From Ferrovibrio sp046297595 (GTDB lineage: Bacteria; Pseudomonadota; Alphaproteobacteria; Ferrovibrionales; Ferrovibrionaceae): a stretch of 64,000 nucleotides of DNA. Location: assembly GCF_046297595.1 (NCBI RefSeq), contig NZ_JBKBHT010000007.1, positions 123,394 through 187,393 of the forward strand, read 5' to 3'. The notes under the pieces are model-generated. The model did no database searches. It was not told the DNA's origin and saw nothing but the letters and a program-made list of their open reading frames with translations. Within the stretch, counting starts at the first letter, position 1; the number at the start of each line of letters is the position of its first letter. The position numbers and the translations under genes are program-made. Positions 26,371-35,706 of this stretch are shown here, piece after piece.

Positions 26371-27168
26371 TCAGCTCGCCGCGCCGTTCCAGCGCAGGGC
26401 CTGCACCGTTATATCCAGGCTGCTTTCGTTATCGATCTCGCCACGCGGCGCCACCGGCCAGCGCCATTCACGTTCAGCAGCCGGCAGTTCCAGCCCCAGC
26501 AGCGCATTTTCGCTCATCACCACTTCGCCGGCGCGGCTGCGCCAGATGCGGCGGGTATCGGTCGCCAGTCCGACCGGGCAGGCCATCGCATGCAGGCCAT
26601 CCAGATGCGCCTGCAGGATGGCACGGCCGAAGCTTTCGGCCCCCGTACGGCTGACGCCATGCTTCTGCACATGTTCCATGGGCAGCAGCGGCAGCTGCGA
26701 CAGCAGGTTGAGCGACAGCACACAATCCGGCGGTACTTCGTCCAGTTCGGGCACCGCACGCGGCGACGGGATCGGCAGCGGCAGGCCGGCACGCCATTCC
26801 ACCAGCGGCCCGACCACGCCGGTTACATCCGCCAGGCGCAGTTCGACATTGGGGAATTGCTTCTCCAGTCGCCGGGCCGAAGCCAGCCAGGCGATGTCGA
26901 AGACCAGGACTTGTTTAAACTGCGCACTCAGCTCGGCCAGCGGCAGGTCGGCCAAGGTGCCGCCGCCCAGCAGCCACAGCGTATCGTGCCGCTCGCAGGA
27001 CTGCGCCACGCTAAGCGCGAAGTCGCGGCTATTGGCCTCATGCTCGGCCCAGGCCTTATGACAGCGGCGGCGCCGCGACCATAACGACACGGCCGCCTTG
27101 GCATAGCCCAGCCGTCGCGCCGCCGGATCGGCCTGGATGCCGGCCCAGACGAGCAGTTCAGCCAGCAT
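26371..27168 (-). CDS. Putative class I methyltransferase-like protein
   Basis: 265 residues with a likely Rossmann fold: LWLLGGGTLADLPL resembles the SAM-binding glycine motif, VLVFDIAWLASARRL the acidic second strand, and NVELRLADVTG the third. The catalytic part is not family-typical, so a methyltransferase role is only probable. It starts 3 bases after the hydantoinase B stop, so it is likely read with the catabolic operon, although its role there is unclear. It has no signal peptide or membrane segment. Confidence 0.5.
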   Translation of the reverse strand: MLAELLVWAGIQADPAARRLGYAKAAVSLWSRRRRCHKAWAEHEANSRDFALSVAQSCERHDTLWLLGGGTLADLPLAELSAQFKQVLVFDIAWLASARRLEKQFPNVELRLADVTGVVGPLVEWRAGLPLPIPSPRAVPELDEVPPDCVLSLNLLSQLPLLPMEHVQKHGVSRTGAESFGRAILQAHLDGLHAMACPVGLATDTRRIWRSRAGEVVMSENALLGLELPAAEREWRWPVAPRGEIDNESSLDITVQALRWNGAAS

Positions 27169-27171
27169 CGC

Positions 27172-28899
27172 CTATTCGGCGGCCGAACGCGCCGGCGGCG
27201 TGACGCCGAAGCGTTTGGCGATCTGCTCCGGCGTGTAATAGCCGCGTTCGATGTCGCGGGCGATCAGGGCCGGATCGCGTTTGGCCGGATCGCCATAGCC
27301 GCCACCGCCGGGCGTGGAGACATGCAGGCGGTCGCCGACCTTGATCTCGATATCCTGGTCCTTGGACAGATGCGGCGGCACATAGGTGCGCGTGCCATCC
27401 GGCTGCACCGTCTCGACGGCCACCGTGTTCAGACCGCCATCCTCGCCGCCCAGCACGCCACGCGGACCGGTACGGCCATGATCCATCACCATGGAGGCGC
27501 GCGCCTCGCCACGCCGCAGGCGGATCGTGTAGTTCACGCCGAAGCCGCCGCGATGCTGCCCTGCCCCGCCCGAGCCTTCATGCAGCGAATATTCCTCGAA
27601 CAGCACGGGATAATACTGTTCCATCACCTCGATGGGCGTGGTCTTGGAGATGCCGATGGTCGAGCAGCCGTTGCTGATGCCATCGCCGCCATGCCAGCCG
27701 CCATAGCCGCCGCCGGAGATCACATACATCACGTAAGACCGGTCGCGCTTGGGGTCATAGCCGCCAAGCGCCAGATTGCCCGACGTGCCGGCGGGCGCGG
27801 CGAACAGCCGGTCGGGCATCGCCTGCACCAGGGCGTTGAACACGGCTTCGGCGATGCGCTGACTCACCTCGGCCGCGCAGCCCGAAACCGGGCGCGGATA
27901 TTTGGCATAGAGGAAGGTGCCGTGCGGATCGGCGATCTTCAGCGGCTCGAAGGTGCCGGCATTGATCGGCACATCGGGGAAGATGTGTTTCACCGCGAGA
28001 TAGATCGAGGAATAGGTGGTGGCGATCACGCTGTTCATCGGGCCGCGACAGGGCGGGCTGGAACCCGTCATGTCGAAATGCAGTTCCTCGCCTTTCTTGT
28101 CGACCTTCATCTTGATCAACAAAGGCTCGTCCACCACGCCGTCGGAATCCACCACGGCCTCGCCGTGATAGGTGCCATCGGGGATGGTGCGGATGCGGGC
28201 CCGCATCTGCTGGCTGGCGCGCTGCTTCAGTTCGCCGATGGCCTGCTTCACCACATCGGCACCGTAACGGTCCAGCAGGGCCGCCAGCCGCTTCTCGCCG
28301 ATGGTCAGAGCCGCCGCCTGAGCCTTGATGTCGCCGATGCGCTGGTCGGCGATGCGGATGTTGCTGAGGATGATGGAGAGGATTTCCTCGTCCAGCACGC
28401 CTTCCTTGTACAGCTTCACCGGCGGCAGGCGCAGGCCTTCCTGCTCGACTTCCGTGGCATTGGCCGAGAAACCGCCCGGCACCATGCCGCCGATATCGGG
28501 CCAGTGCCCGGTATTCGACAGCCAGGCGAACAGCTTGCCCTTGTAGAAGAACGGCTTGACGAACCGCACGTCCATCAGATGCGTGCCGCCCAGATAGGGA
28601 TCGTTCACGATGTAGACATCGCCGGGCTTCGGCGCCAACAGCGGCGCGTTGCGGGCACGCTCGATCACGGCCTGGGTCGAGAACTGCATGGTGCCGACGA
28701 AAACCGGCAGGCCGAGTTCGCCCTGGGCGATCAGCTCGCCGGTATCGCCGTCATAGATGCCATCGGAGCGGTCGAGCGCTTCCGAGATCACCGGCGAGAA
28801 GGCGGCACGGCAGAAGGCCAGGTCCATCTCGTTGCAGACCTGCTGCAGGCCATTCTGGATGACGACGAGGGTGACGGGGTCGATGGGTTTGTTTGCCAT
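27172..28899 (-). CDS. hyuB: Hydantoinase B / oxoprolinase family subunit
   Basis: 575-residue HyuB subunit: PVTLVVIQNGLQQVCNEMDLAF at the start, the metal-binding PGDVYIVNDPYLGGTHLMDV region, FDMTGSSPPCRGPMNSV and the glycine-rich end STPGGGGYGDP. With HyuA it forms ATP-dependent enzymes that open lactam or imide rings (N-methylhydantoinase, 5-oxoprolinase) or carboxylate ketones. It starts 5 bases after the HyuA stop. The adjacent ABC importer and redox genes point to a cyclic amide substrate. Length is usual for HyuB. Confidence 0.92.
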   Translation of the reverse strand: MANKPIDPVTLVVIQNGLQQVCNEMDLAFCRAAFSPVISEALDRSDGIYDGDTGELIAQGELGLPVFVGTMQFSTQAVIERARNAPLLAPKPGDVYIVNDPYLGGTHLMDVRFVKPFFYKGKLFAWLSNTGHWPDIGGMVPGGFSANATEVEQEGLRLPPVKLYKEGVLDEEILSIILSNIRIADQRIGDIKAQAAALTIGEKRLAALLDRYGADVVKQAIGELKQRASQQMRARIRTIPDGTYHGEAVVDSDGVVDEPLLIKMKVDKKGEELHFDMTGSSPPCRGPMNSVIATTYSSIYLAVKHIFPDVPINAGTFEPLKIADPHGTFLYAKYPRPVSGCAAEVSQRIAEAVFNALVQAMPDRLFAAPAGTSGNLALGGYDPKRDRSYVMYVISGGGYGGWHGGDGISNGCSTIGISKTTPIEVMEQYYPVLFEEYSLHEGSGGAGQHRGGFGVNYTIRLRRGEARASMVMDHGRTGPRGVLGGEDGGLNTVAVETVQPDGTRTYVPPHLSKDQDIEIKVGDRLHVSTPGGGGYGDPAKRDPALIARDIERGYYTPEQIAKRFGVTPPARSAAE

Positions 28900-28904
28900 G
28901 GTCC

Positions 28905-30947
28905 CTACTCCGCAGTCACGGCAACGATCAGGTTGCCCAGCTTGTCCACATGCACGCGATTGCCGGGCTCGATCACCACCGTGGTATCGAGCTGCTCCAG
29001 GATCGCCGGGCCGGCGAAATCCGCATTGCGCGGCAGGCGCTCACGGTCATAGACCGGCGTGTCCTGCCAACCGCCGGCATCATACCAGACCTTGCGGCTG
29101 CCTTTCTTGGCCCCCGCCACATCCTTGGCCGGTTCGGCCGCCAGCAGGCGATCCAGCGAGAGCTGCGGCCGCCGGCCGATCACGGCGGTATGAAGATTGA
29201 CCAGCACGGCACGGATTTCCGGCAGCTCCACCTCAAAGCGCTGCCAGTAGGCTTCCTCGAACGCCTTCTGCAATGCCTCGCGTGTGATGCCTTTGTCGGG
29301 CACCGCCACGGTGAGCAGATGGCTCTGGCCCTGGAACTGCATGTCGGCGGAATGCAGAACCTGCACTTCCTCCACCTTCACGCCGTCGCGTTCCAGCGTC
29401 GCCAGACCCTCGGCGATCTGGCCTTCCAGCACCTCGGCCACCAACCCGTCGGGCAGCACGCCCAGCGGCTTGTTCACCGTGCGCACGTAATCGTGGCGCA
29501 GGTCGGCCACCACGCAGCCGAGCGCATTGGTGATTCCCGGCCGCGCCGGGATCAGCAGCTTCGGGATGCCCAGCTCGCGCGCCAGGGCGGCGGCATGCAG
29601 CGGCCCGGCGCCACCGAAGGCGAACAGCGCGAAGTCGCGCGGATCGTGGCCACGGCTCAAAGACACCATGCGGATCGCGCCGGCCATCTTGTCGTTGGCG
29701 ATGCGTAGGATCGCGGCGGCGGCATCGTCGGTGTTCAACCCCAGCGGCTTGCCCACCTCGCGGTCAATGGCATCCTTCACATCCTGCAACGACACCTTGC
29801 TGTCGACCGCCAGCAACCCGTCGGGATTGAGGCGGCCGAGCGCCAGGTTGGCATCGGTGATGGTCGGTTTGGTGCCGCCACGGCCATAGCAGATCGGGCC
29901 GGGCCGCGCGCCCGCGCTTTCCGGGCCGACCTGCAGCATGCCGGCCTCGTTGATGAAGGCAATCGAACCGCCGCCGGCGCCGATGGTATGCACGTCCACC
30001 ATCGGCACGTGGATCGGCATGGCATATTCGATCTCCAGCTCGGACGAGACCTGCGGCACGCCATCTTGGATCAGGCCCACGTCAGACGACGTGCCGCCCA
30101 TGTCGTAGGTGATCACATTGGGCAGGCCGGCGGCACGCGCAGTATAAGCCGCCGCCATCACGCCCGAGGCCGGGCCTGACATCACGGTATTCACGGCCGC
30201 CTCGGCCACGATTCCGGCAGCAATGGTGCCCCCGTTGCCCTGCATCACCAGCAGGTCGCGCCCGAAGCCCTTGCCCTTGAGTTCGCCATTGAGCCGCTCG
30301 ATGTAACGATGCAGCACCGGCTGCACGCTGGCATTCACGCAGGCCGTGGTGCCGCGTTCGTATTCGCGGTATTCTGACAGCAGCTGGTGCCCGGCGGTGA
30401 TGTAGCCGTTCGGCCAGACCTCGGCCACGATCTCCAGCGCACGTTTTTCATGCGCGGGGTTGATGTAGCTGTGCAGGAAATGGATGACCAGAGCCTCGCA
30501 GCCAGCCTGTTTCAACTGTTCGGCGGCGGCGCGCACGGCGGCCTCGTCCAGCGGCACGACCACGTCGCCATCGGCATCCATGCGCTCGGGCACTTCCAGG
30601 CGCCACTGGCGCGGCACCAGCGGCTCGAACCCACCGGTCAGGCCATAGGCCTGCGGCCGGGTGCGACGCCCCAGTTCCAGGCTGTCGCGGAAGCCCTTGG
30701 TGGTGATCAGGCCCACGCGCGCCACCTTGCGCTCCAGCAGCGCGTTGGTGGTCGTCGTCGTGCCATGCACGATGGTATCGGCCTGCGGCAGCGCTATGCC
30801 GCCCTTGTCCAGCGCGCCGAGCACGCCGAAGGCCTGGTTGTCCAAGGTGGTGGGCACCTTCGCCAGCGCAACGGCGCCCAGCGACGGCTCGATCCCGATC
30901 AGATCGGTGAAAGTGCCGCCGACATCGATCCCGACAATCCAACCCAT
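28905..30947 (-). CDS. hyuA: Hydantoinase A / oxoprolinase family ATPase subunit
   Basis: 680-residue HyuA subunit. The N-terminal actin-like ATPase motif IVGIDVGGTFTDLIGIEP, VHGTTTTTNALLERK, a central NVITYDMGGTSSDVGLI, and VHTIGAGGGSIAFINEAG are all typical. It phosphorylates the ring amide with ATP so that water can open it, together with HyuB. The start at 30947 has GAGGA ahead; the open frame begins 15 codons earlier without support. It lies 10 bases after the LivF-type ATPase, so importer and hydrolase are one operon. Acetophenone and acetone carboxylases share the fold, but the usual third subunit is not present. Confidence 0.92.
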   Translation of the reverse strand: MGWIVGIDVGGTFTDLIGIEPSLGAVALAKVPTTLDNQAFGVLGALDKGGIALPQADTIVHGTTTTTNALLERKVARVGLITTKGFRDSLELGRRTRPQAYGLTGGFEPLVPRQWRLEVPERMDADGDVVVPLDEAAVRAAAEQLKQAGCEALVIHFLHSYINPAHEKRALEIVAEVWPNGYITAGHQLLSEYREYERGTTACVNASVQPVLHRYIERLNGELKGKGFGRDLLVMQGNGGTIAAGIVAEAAVNTVMSGPASGVMAAAYTARAAGLPNVITYDMGGTSSDVGLIQDGVPQVSSELEIEYAMPIHVPMVDVHTIGAGGGSIAFINEAGMLQVGPESAGARPGPICYGRGGTKPTITDANLALGRLNPDGLLAVDSKVSLQDVKDAIDREVGKPLGLNTDDAAAAILRIANDKMAGAIRMVSLSRGHDPRDFALFAFGGAGPLHAAALARELGIPKLLIPARPGITNALGCVVADLRHDYVRTVNKPLGVLPDGLVAEVLEGQIAEGLATLERDGVKVEEVQVLHSADMQFQGQSHLLTVAVPDKGITREALQKAFEEAYWQRFEVELPEIRAVLVNLHTAVIGRRPQLSLDRLLAAEPAKDVAGAKKGSRKVWYDAGGWQDTPVYDRERLPRNADFAGPAILEQLDTTVVIEPGNRVHVDKLGNLIVAVTAE

Positions 30948-30957
30948 GACGCCGTCC

Positions 30958-31659
30958 TCACACCGAAAGATACTGTTCACGCACGGCCGCATTGGCCGCC
31001 AGTTCGGCCATGGTGCCGGAATAGCGGATGCGACCCTTCTCGATGATGTAGGCGCGATCCGCCACCATCTGGGCGAAATGCAGGTTCTGCTCCGACAGCA
31101 GCACGCACAGGCCCTCGTCTTTCAGCTGCAGGATGGTTTTCGCCATCTGCTCGACGATCACCGGCGCCAGGCCTTCGGACGGCTCATCCAGCAGGATCAG
31201 GCGCGGATTGCCCATCAGCGTGCGCGCGATGGTCAGCATCTGCTGCTCACCGCCCGACATGCGGCCGCCGGGGCGGTCCTTCATGCGACCCAGATTCGGA
31301 AACAGTTCGAACAGGCGCTCCGGGGTCCAGGTCGGCGCGCCATCGCGCGGCGGCTGTTTGCCGACGGCCAGGTTCTCCATCACCGTCAGGTCGGTGAAGA
31401 TGCGGCGCTCCTCGGGCACATAGCCCAGGCCCAGCCGGGCGATGCGATGCGACGGCATGCGGTCGACCCGCGCACCATCGAAGGTGATGCTGCCGCTCTG
31501 CGCCGGCACCATGCCGATCACCGATTTCATCGTGGTGGATTTGCCGGCGCCATTGCGACCCAGCAGCACGACCACCTCGCCCGGATTGGCCTGCAACGCC
31601 AGGTCGGCCAGGATATGGGCGCGGCCGTAATAGGTGTTGAGCCCTTCGATCGTCAGCAT
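30958..31659 (-). CDS. Branched-chain-type ABC transporter ATPase (LivF-like)
   Basis: 233-residue ATPase: Walker A LGRNGAGKSTT, signature MSGGEQQML, Walker B LILLDEPSEGLAP, H-loop region as in LLSEQNL. This is the shorter LivF-type ATPase. The ATG at 31659 follows GGGAGGG and lies two bases past the LivG stop; the frame opens ten codons earlier without a site. Partner of the ATPase, permease and binding protein upstream. Confidence 0.95.
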   Translation of the reverse strand: MLTIEGLNTYYGRAHILADLALQANPGEVVVLLGRNGAGKSTTMKSVIGMVPAQSGSITFDGARVDRMPSHRIARLGLGYVPEERRIFTDLTVMENLAVGKQPPRDGAPTWTPERLFELFPNLGRMKDRPGGRMSGGEQQMLTIARTLMGNPRLILLDEPSEGLAPVIVEQMAKTILQLKDEGLCVLLSEQNLHFAQMVADRAYIIEKGRIRYSGTMAELAANAAVREQYLSV

Positions 31660-31660
31660 C

Positions 31661-32425
31661 TCAGTGGCCCTCCCCGGCAAATACGGCACCCGAGCCGAGA
31701 TACACGGACTGCACCTCCGGATTGGCCCGCACCTCGGCGGGGCTGCCTTCCGCGATCAGCCGGCCGCGGTTGAGTACGATGATGCGGTCGGCCTGCGCGA
31801 AAACCACGTCCATGTCGTGTTCGGTGAACAGCACGGCGATGTCGTCCTGTCGGGCCAGCTTCGCCGTCAGGTCCATCAGGGCGATGCGCTCGCTGGGCGC
31901 CATGCCGGCAGTCGGCTCGTCCATCAGCAGCAGTTTGGGTTTGTTGGCCAGGGCGATGGCCAGTTCCACGCGCTTCAGGTCGCCATAGGCCAGGATGCCG
32001 CAGGGCCGTTCGCTCTGGTCGGCCATGCCGACACGTTCCAGCAAAGCCATCGCCTCGTCGCGATAAAGCGCGTTGGCCGGGCGCCAGAACGACATCAGGC
32101 CGTTATGGAACGACAGCAGCGCCATCTGGATATTCTCGCGCACCGTCATGGAATTGAAGGTGGCGGTGATCTGGAAGGTGCGGCCGACGCCCAGACGCCA
32201 GATCTGCCGCGGCGCCATGCCGACCAGGCTGCGACCCAGCAGGGTCACTTCCCCGGTATCGGGTTTCAGCTGGCCGTTCAGCATGTTGAAGCAGGTGCTC
32301 TTGCCCGCGCCGTTGGGGCCGATCAGCGCCAGCAATTCGCCGGCGGCGACCTGGAAATTCACATCCTGCACCGCCTGCACGCCGCCGAAGGATTTGTGCA
32401 GACCTTTCACCGAGAGGACAGTCAT
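31661..32425 (-). CDS. Branched-chain-type ABC transporter ATPase (LivG-like)
   Basis: 254-residue ATPase: Walker A IGPNGAGKSTCFNML, Walker B KLLLMDEPTAGM, H-loop LFTEHDMDVVFAQADRI and the LivG-type C-terminal extension. The signature region reads LAYGDLKRVELAIAL, with YGD in place of the usual SGG/GE, which is common in this subfamily. It overlaps the permease stop by 4 bases (ATGA). Confidence 0.95.
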   Translation of the reverse strand: MTVLSVKGLHKSFGGVQAVQDVNFQVAAGELLALIGPNGAGKSTCFNMLNGQLKPDTGEVTLLGRSLVGMAPRQIWRLGVGRTFQITATFNSMTVRENIQMALLSFHNGLMSFWRPANALYRDEAMALLERVGMADQSERPCGILAYGDLKRVELAIALANKPKLLLMDEPTAGMAPSERIALMDLTAKLARQDDIAVLFTEHDMDVVFAQADRIIVLNRGRLIAEGSPAEVRANPEVQSVYLGSGAVFAGEGH

Positions 32426-34323
32426 CGCACGGCCTCCCGCTCACGCATGCTGGTAAATCGGGCGGTCGCCTGTTTGATGAAGCCGGCGATACCCTGGGGG
32501 AAGGCCAGCACGATCACCAGGATGGTGAGGCCGAGGATGGCGCGCCAGTATTCGGTGTTACGCGCGATGGAATCCTGCAGCCAGGTGAACACCGCCGCGC
32601 CGGCCACCGGGCCGGTCAGGGTCTGCACGCCGCCCAGCAGCACCATCACCAGGCCATCCACCGACCGAGAAACCGCCAGCGTCTCGGGTGAGATGCTGCC
32701 CTTGGAGAAGGCGAACAGGCCGCCGGCCAGACCCGCGAAGGTCCCGGCCAGTATGAAGCCGAACCACTGGAAGCGTCGCACGTCGATACCGATGGCATCG
32801 GCGCGCAGGGTTGAGTCGCGGCCGGCCCGCAGCACGTAGCCGAACGGGGCATGCACCACGCGCCAGAGGAAGATGATGCTGGCGGCGCAGATCGCCAGGG
32901 TGAAGAAATAGAAGGTGGTGCGGTCCTTCAGCCATTCGCTGGGCCACAGGCCGATCAGGCCGTTGGAACCACCGGTGAAGGCATCCCACTGGTAGATCAC
33001 CGACCAGGCGATCTGGGCGAAGGCCAGCGTGAGCATCGCGAGGTAAACGCCGGACAATCGCACGCAGAACCAGCCGAAGACCAATGCGCCCAGACCGGCG
33101 GCAAGCGGTGCCGCCAGCAACGCCAGTTCCATCGGCAGGCTGAGCTTGAGCATGGCAAGCGCCGCGCCATAGCAGCCCAGGCCGAAATAGGCGGCATGGC
33201 CGAAGGAAACCATGCCCGACGGGCCCATCAGGAAATGCAGGGTGGCGGCGAAGACGGCGAACACCGCGATATCGATCAGCAGCACCAGCATGTAATTGTC
33301 GCCGCCCAGCGGCATGAGGGCCAGCAGCGCGACCAGGCCCAGTACGGCAAGCCAGAACGGACGGGTCAGCGGATAAAGCGGCGGCTCCACCGTCGCGGCG
33401 CCACGCTGGGCGCCCTGGAGTTTGCCGAGCAGGCCGAGCGGACGCACCACCAACACGATGGCCATGATCACGAATTCGACCACCAGGGTGAACTTGCTGA
33501 AGGAGAAAACCATGCCGAACATCGACACGTCCCCCAGGCCGATGCAGAAGGCCTTGGCCTGGGCGATGAGAAGCGCGGCCAGGAAGGCGCCGCCGATCGA
33601 GCCCATGCCGCCAACCACCACGACGACGAAGGCATCGGAGATCACTGTGATGTCGAGCATCAGCTGGGCCGGTTCGCGCGGAATCTGCACCGCGCCGCCC
33701 AGGCCGGCCAGGAAGGCGCCCAGAAAGAAGACGCTGGTGAACAGGCCGCTCTGGTTCACACCCAGCGCGCCGACCATCTCGCGGTCCTGGGTGGCAGCGC
33801 GGACCAGCGTGCCCCAGCGTGTCCGGTTCATCAAAAGCCATAGCAGGCCCAGCACGATGGGGCCGATGGCGATCAGCACCAGATCGTATTGCGGAAAGCG
33901 CTTGCCGAAAATCTCGACGGCGCCGCGCAGGCCGGCGGCGCGCGGACCGACCAGGTCTTCCGCGCCCCAGAAATACAGCGCGGCATCCTTGATCACCAGC
34001 ACAAGGGCAAAGGTGGCCAGCAGCTGAAACAGCTCCGGCGCGCGATAGATGCGGCGCAGGACCACCACTTCGATCACCACGCCGATCAAGCCGACGGCGA
34101 TGGCAGCCCCCAGCACACCGCCCCAGAATCCGAAGATCGAGGAACGGCCGAAGAATTCGATCAGGCTGTAGGCCAGGTAGACGCCCAGCATGTACAGCGA
34201 GCCATGGGCAAAATTCACGATCCGGCTGACGCCGAAGATGATCGAGAGCCCGGCCGCCACCAGGAACAGCGACGACGCGCCGGCAAGGCCGTTCATGAAC
34301 TGGATGACAATGTTGGCAAGCAA
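32422..34323 (-). CDS. Fused LivH-LivM branched-chain-type ABC permease
   Basis: 633 residues containing both permeases. Residues 1 to about 300 are LivH-like (IVIQFMNGLAGASSLFLVAAG, GVSRIVNFAHGSLYMLG, VVVVGGMGSIGGAF) and about 325-620 LivM-like (GPSGMVSFGHAAYFGLGCYG, VMVLLGGVQTLTGPVAGAA). Each half has eight or more membrane segments. The usual arrangement, also found in the second importer of this window, is two genes; here one protein makes the whole channel. It lies 100 bases after the binding-protein gene. Confidence 0.94.
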   Translation of the reverse strand: MLANIVIQFMNGLAGASSLFLVAAGLSIIFGVSRIVNFAHGSLYMLGVYLAYSLIEFFGRSSIFGFWGGVLGAAIAVGLIGVVIEVVVLRRIYRAPELFQLLATFALVLVIKDAALYFWGAEDLVGPRAAGLRGAVEIFGKRFPQYDLVLIAIGPIVLGLLWLLMNRTRWGTLVRAATQDREMVGALGVNQSGLFTSVFFLGAFLAGLGGAVQIPREPAQLMLDITVISDAFVVVVVGGMGSIGGAFLAALLIAQAKAFCIGLGDVSMFGMVFSFSKFTLVVEFVIMAIVLVVRPLGLLGKLQGAQRGAATVEPPLYPLTRPFWLAVLGLVALLALMPLGGDNYMLVLLIDIAVFAVFAATLHFLMGPSGMVSFGHAAYFGLGCYGAALAMLKLSLPMELALLAAPLAAGLGALVFGWFCVRLSGVYLAMLTLAFAQIAWSVIYQWDAFTGGSNGLIGLWPSEWLKDRTTFYFFTLAICAASIIFLWRVVHAPFGYVLRAGRDSTLRADAIGIDVRRFQWFGFILAGTFAGLAGGLFAFSKGSISPETLAVSRSVDGLVMVLLGGVQTLTGPVAGAAVFTWLQDSIARNTEYWRAILGLTILVIVLAFPQGIAGFIKQATARFTSMREREAVR

Positions 34324-34423
34324 GGCCGCAACCCGTGAAAGCAGGAAGGAAGAGGATGCCCCCTGCCCTGGGCCTCGCGGCCATGGGCAGGGGACAGGCT
34401 TGTGCGTGGCTTAATCGGCCGCC

Positions 34424-35635
34424 TTAGTCAGCAGGGCGCATCTTGGCGACATCGGCATCCGACGGCAGGAACTTGGCGCCATCGGCATAATACCAGTCGG
34501 TCATGATGCCCTTGCCGTCCTTCAGGCCGATCTTGCCGACATAGGCACCCATGGTCGACTGATGGTCCTGCGGACGATAGGTGATGTTGCCCAGCGGAGT
34601 GCTGTGCGTCAGGCCCTTCATCGCCGCCACCAGTTTCTCGGTGTCGAGTGTACCGGCCTTTTTGATCACGGCCGCCGCGCTTTGCACCATCGCATACCCG
34701 ACGATCGAGCCCAGACGCGGATAATCGTTGAACTTCTTCTGGTAGGCATCGGCGAAAGCCTTATGCTCCGGCGTGGTGATGGCATACCAGGGATAGCCGG
34801 TGACCCACCAGCCTACCGGCGCCTCGTCCTTCAGCGGATCGAGGTATTCCGGTTCGCCGGCCAGCAGGTTGAAGACCGCGACATTCTTGAACAGGTCGCG
34901 GGTCTGGCCTTCACGCACGAACTTGGCCAGATCGGCGCCGAACAGCGACGAGAAGATCGCATCCGGCTTGGCGGCGGCGATGGCATCAGCCACCGCACCG
35001 GCCTCGATCTTGCCCAGCGGCGGCGCCTGCTCGATCACGAATTCGACGTCGGGCTGGGCTTCCTTCATCAGCTTCTTGAAGGCGGCCGTGGCCGACTGAC
35101 CGTATTCGTAATTCGGATAGACGATGGCCCAGCGCTTTTTCTTCAGCTTGGCCGCTTCCGGCACCAGCATCGCCGTCTGCATGTAGGTCGAGGCACGCAG
35201 GCGGAAGGTATACTTGTTGCCCTGGTCCCAGACGATCTTGTCGGTCAGCGGCTCGGCGGCGATGAAGAGAACCTTCTTCTCCTTGGCGAAGCTGGCAACC
35301 GCCAGACCGACATGGGAGGGGAAGGTGCCGATCAGGAAGGAGACCTTCTCGCGGGTCACCAGTTCTTCGGCGATACGCACCGCGTCGCCGGGTTGGCCGT
35401 TATCGTCGCGGCTGACGATCTCCAGCTTCTTGCCCAGCAGGCCGCCACTGGCATTCACCTGCTCCACCGCCAGTTCCCAGCCCTTCTTGTAGGGCTCGAG
35501 GAAGGCGGCGAAGTTTTTGTAGGAATTCATCTCGCCGATCTTGATGGTGTCCTGCGCCTGGGCGCCGCTCCCCATCAGACCCGCCACTGCGATACCGAAC
35601 GCTGCACTCCACTTCAACCAGGTCCTGCGATCCAT
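34424..35635 (-). CDS. Periplasmic substrate-binding protein of Liv-type ABC importer
   Basis: 403 residues. Signal peptide of about 27 residues (DRRTWLKWSAAFGIAVAGL, cut near GAQAQ), with an Arg-Arg start that is not a strict Tat motif. The mature part is a periplasmic binding fold type I: IKIGEMNSYKNFAAFLEPYKKG, then VSFLIGTFPSHVGLAVASFA and IVYPNYEYGQSATAAFKKL. Proteins of this family bind amino acids, amides, urea, or aromatic acids. Its position between the AA_synth gene and the permease suggests it captures the heterocyclic substrate of the operon. Confidence 0.93.
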   Translation of the reverse strand: MDRRTWLKWSAAFGIAVAGLMGSGAQAQDTIKIGEMNSYKNFAAFLEPYKKGWELAVEQVNASGGLLGKKLEIVSRDDNGQPGDAVRIAEELVTREKVSFLIGTFPSHVGLAVASFAKEKKVLFIAAEPLTDKIVWDQGNKYTFRLRASTYMQTAMLVPEAAKLKKKRWAIVYPNYEYGQSATAAFKKLMKEAQPDVEFVIEQAPPLGKIEAGAVADAIAAAKPDAIFSSLFGADLAKFVREGQTRDLFKNVAVFNLLAGEPEYLDPLKDEAPVGWWVTGYPWYAITTPEHKAFADAYQKKFNDYPRLGSIVGYAMVQSAAAVIKKAGTLDTEKLVAAMKGLTHSTPLGNITYRPQDHQSTMGAYVGKIGLKDGKGIMTDWYYADGAKFLPSDADVAKMRPAD

Positions 35636-35706
35636 AATCTGCCTCCTTGGTGATAGTTCTGTGGATCCCCCGAAACGCGGGTACGCTAATCTCTCTTCCT
35701 TAAACC

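Noticed and set aside
32558..34384. A 608-codon frame on the same strand as the LivHM fusion
   Set aside because: Frame-shifted shadow of the permease, Arg/Pro/Gly-rich and without membrane segments.
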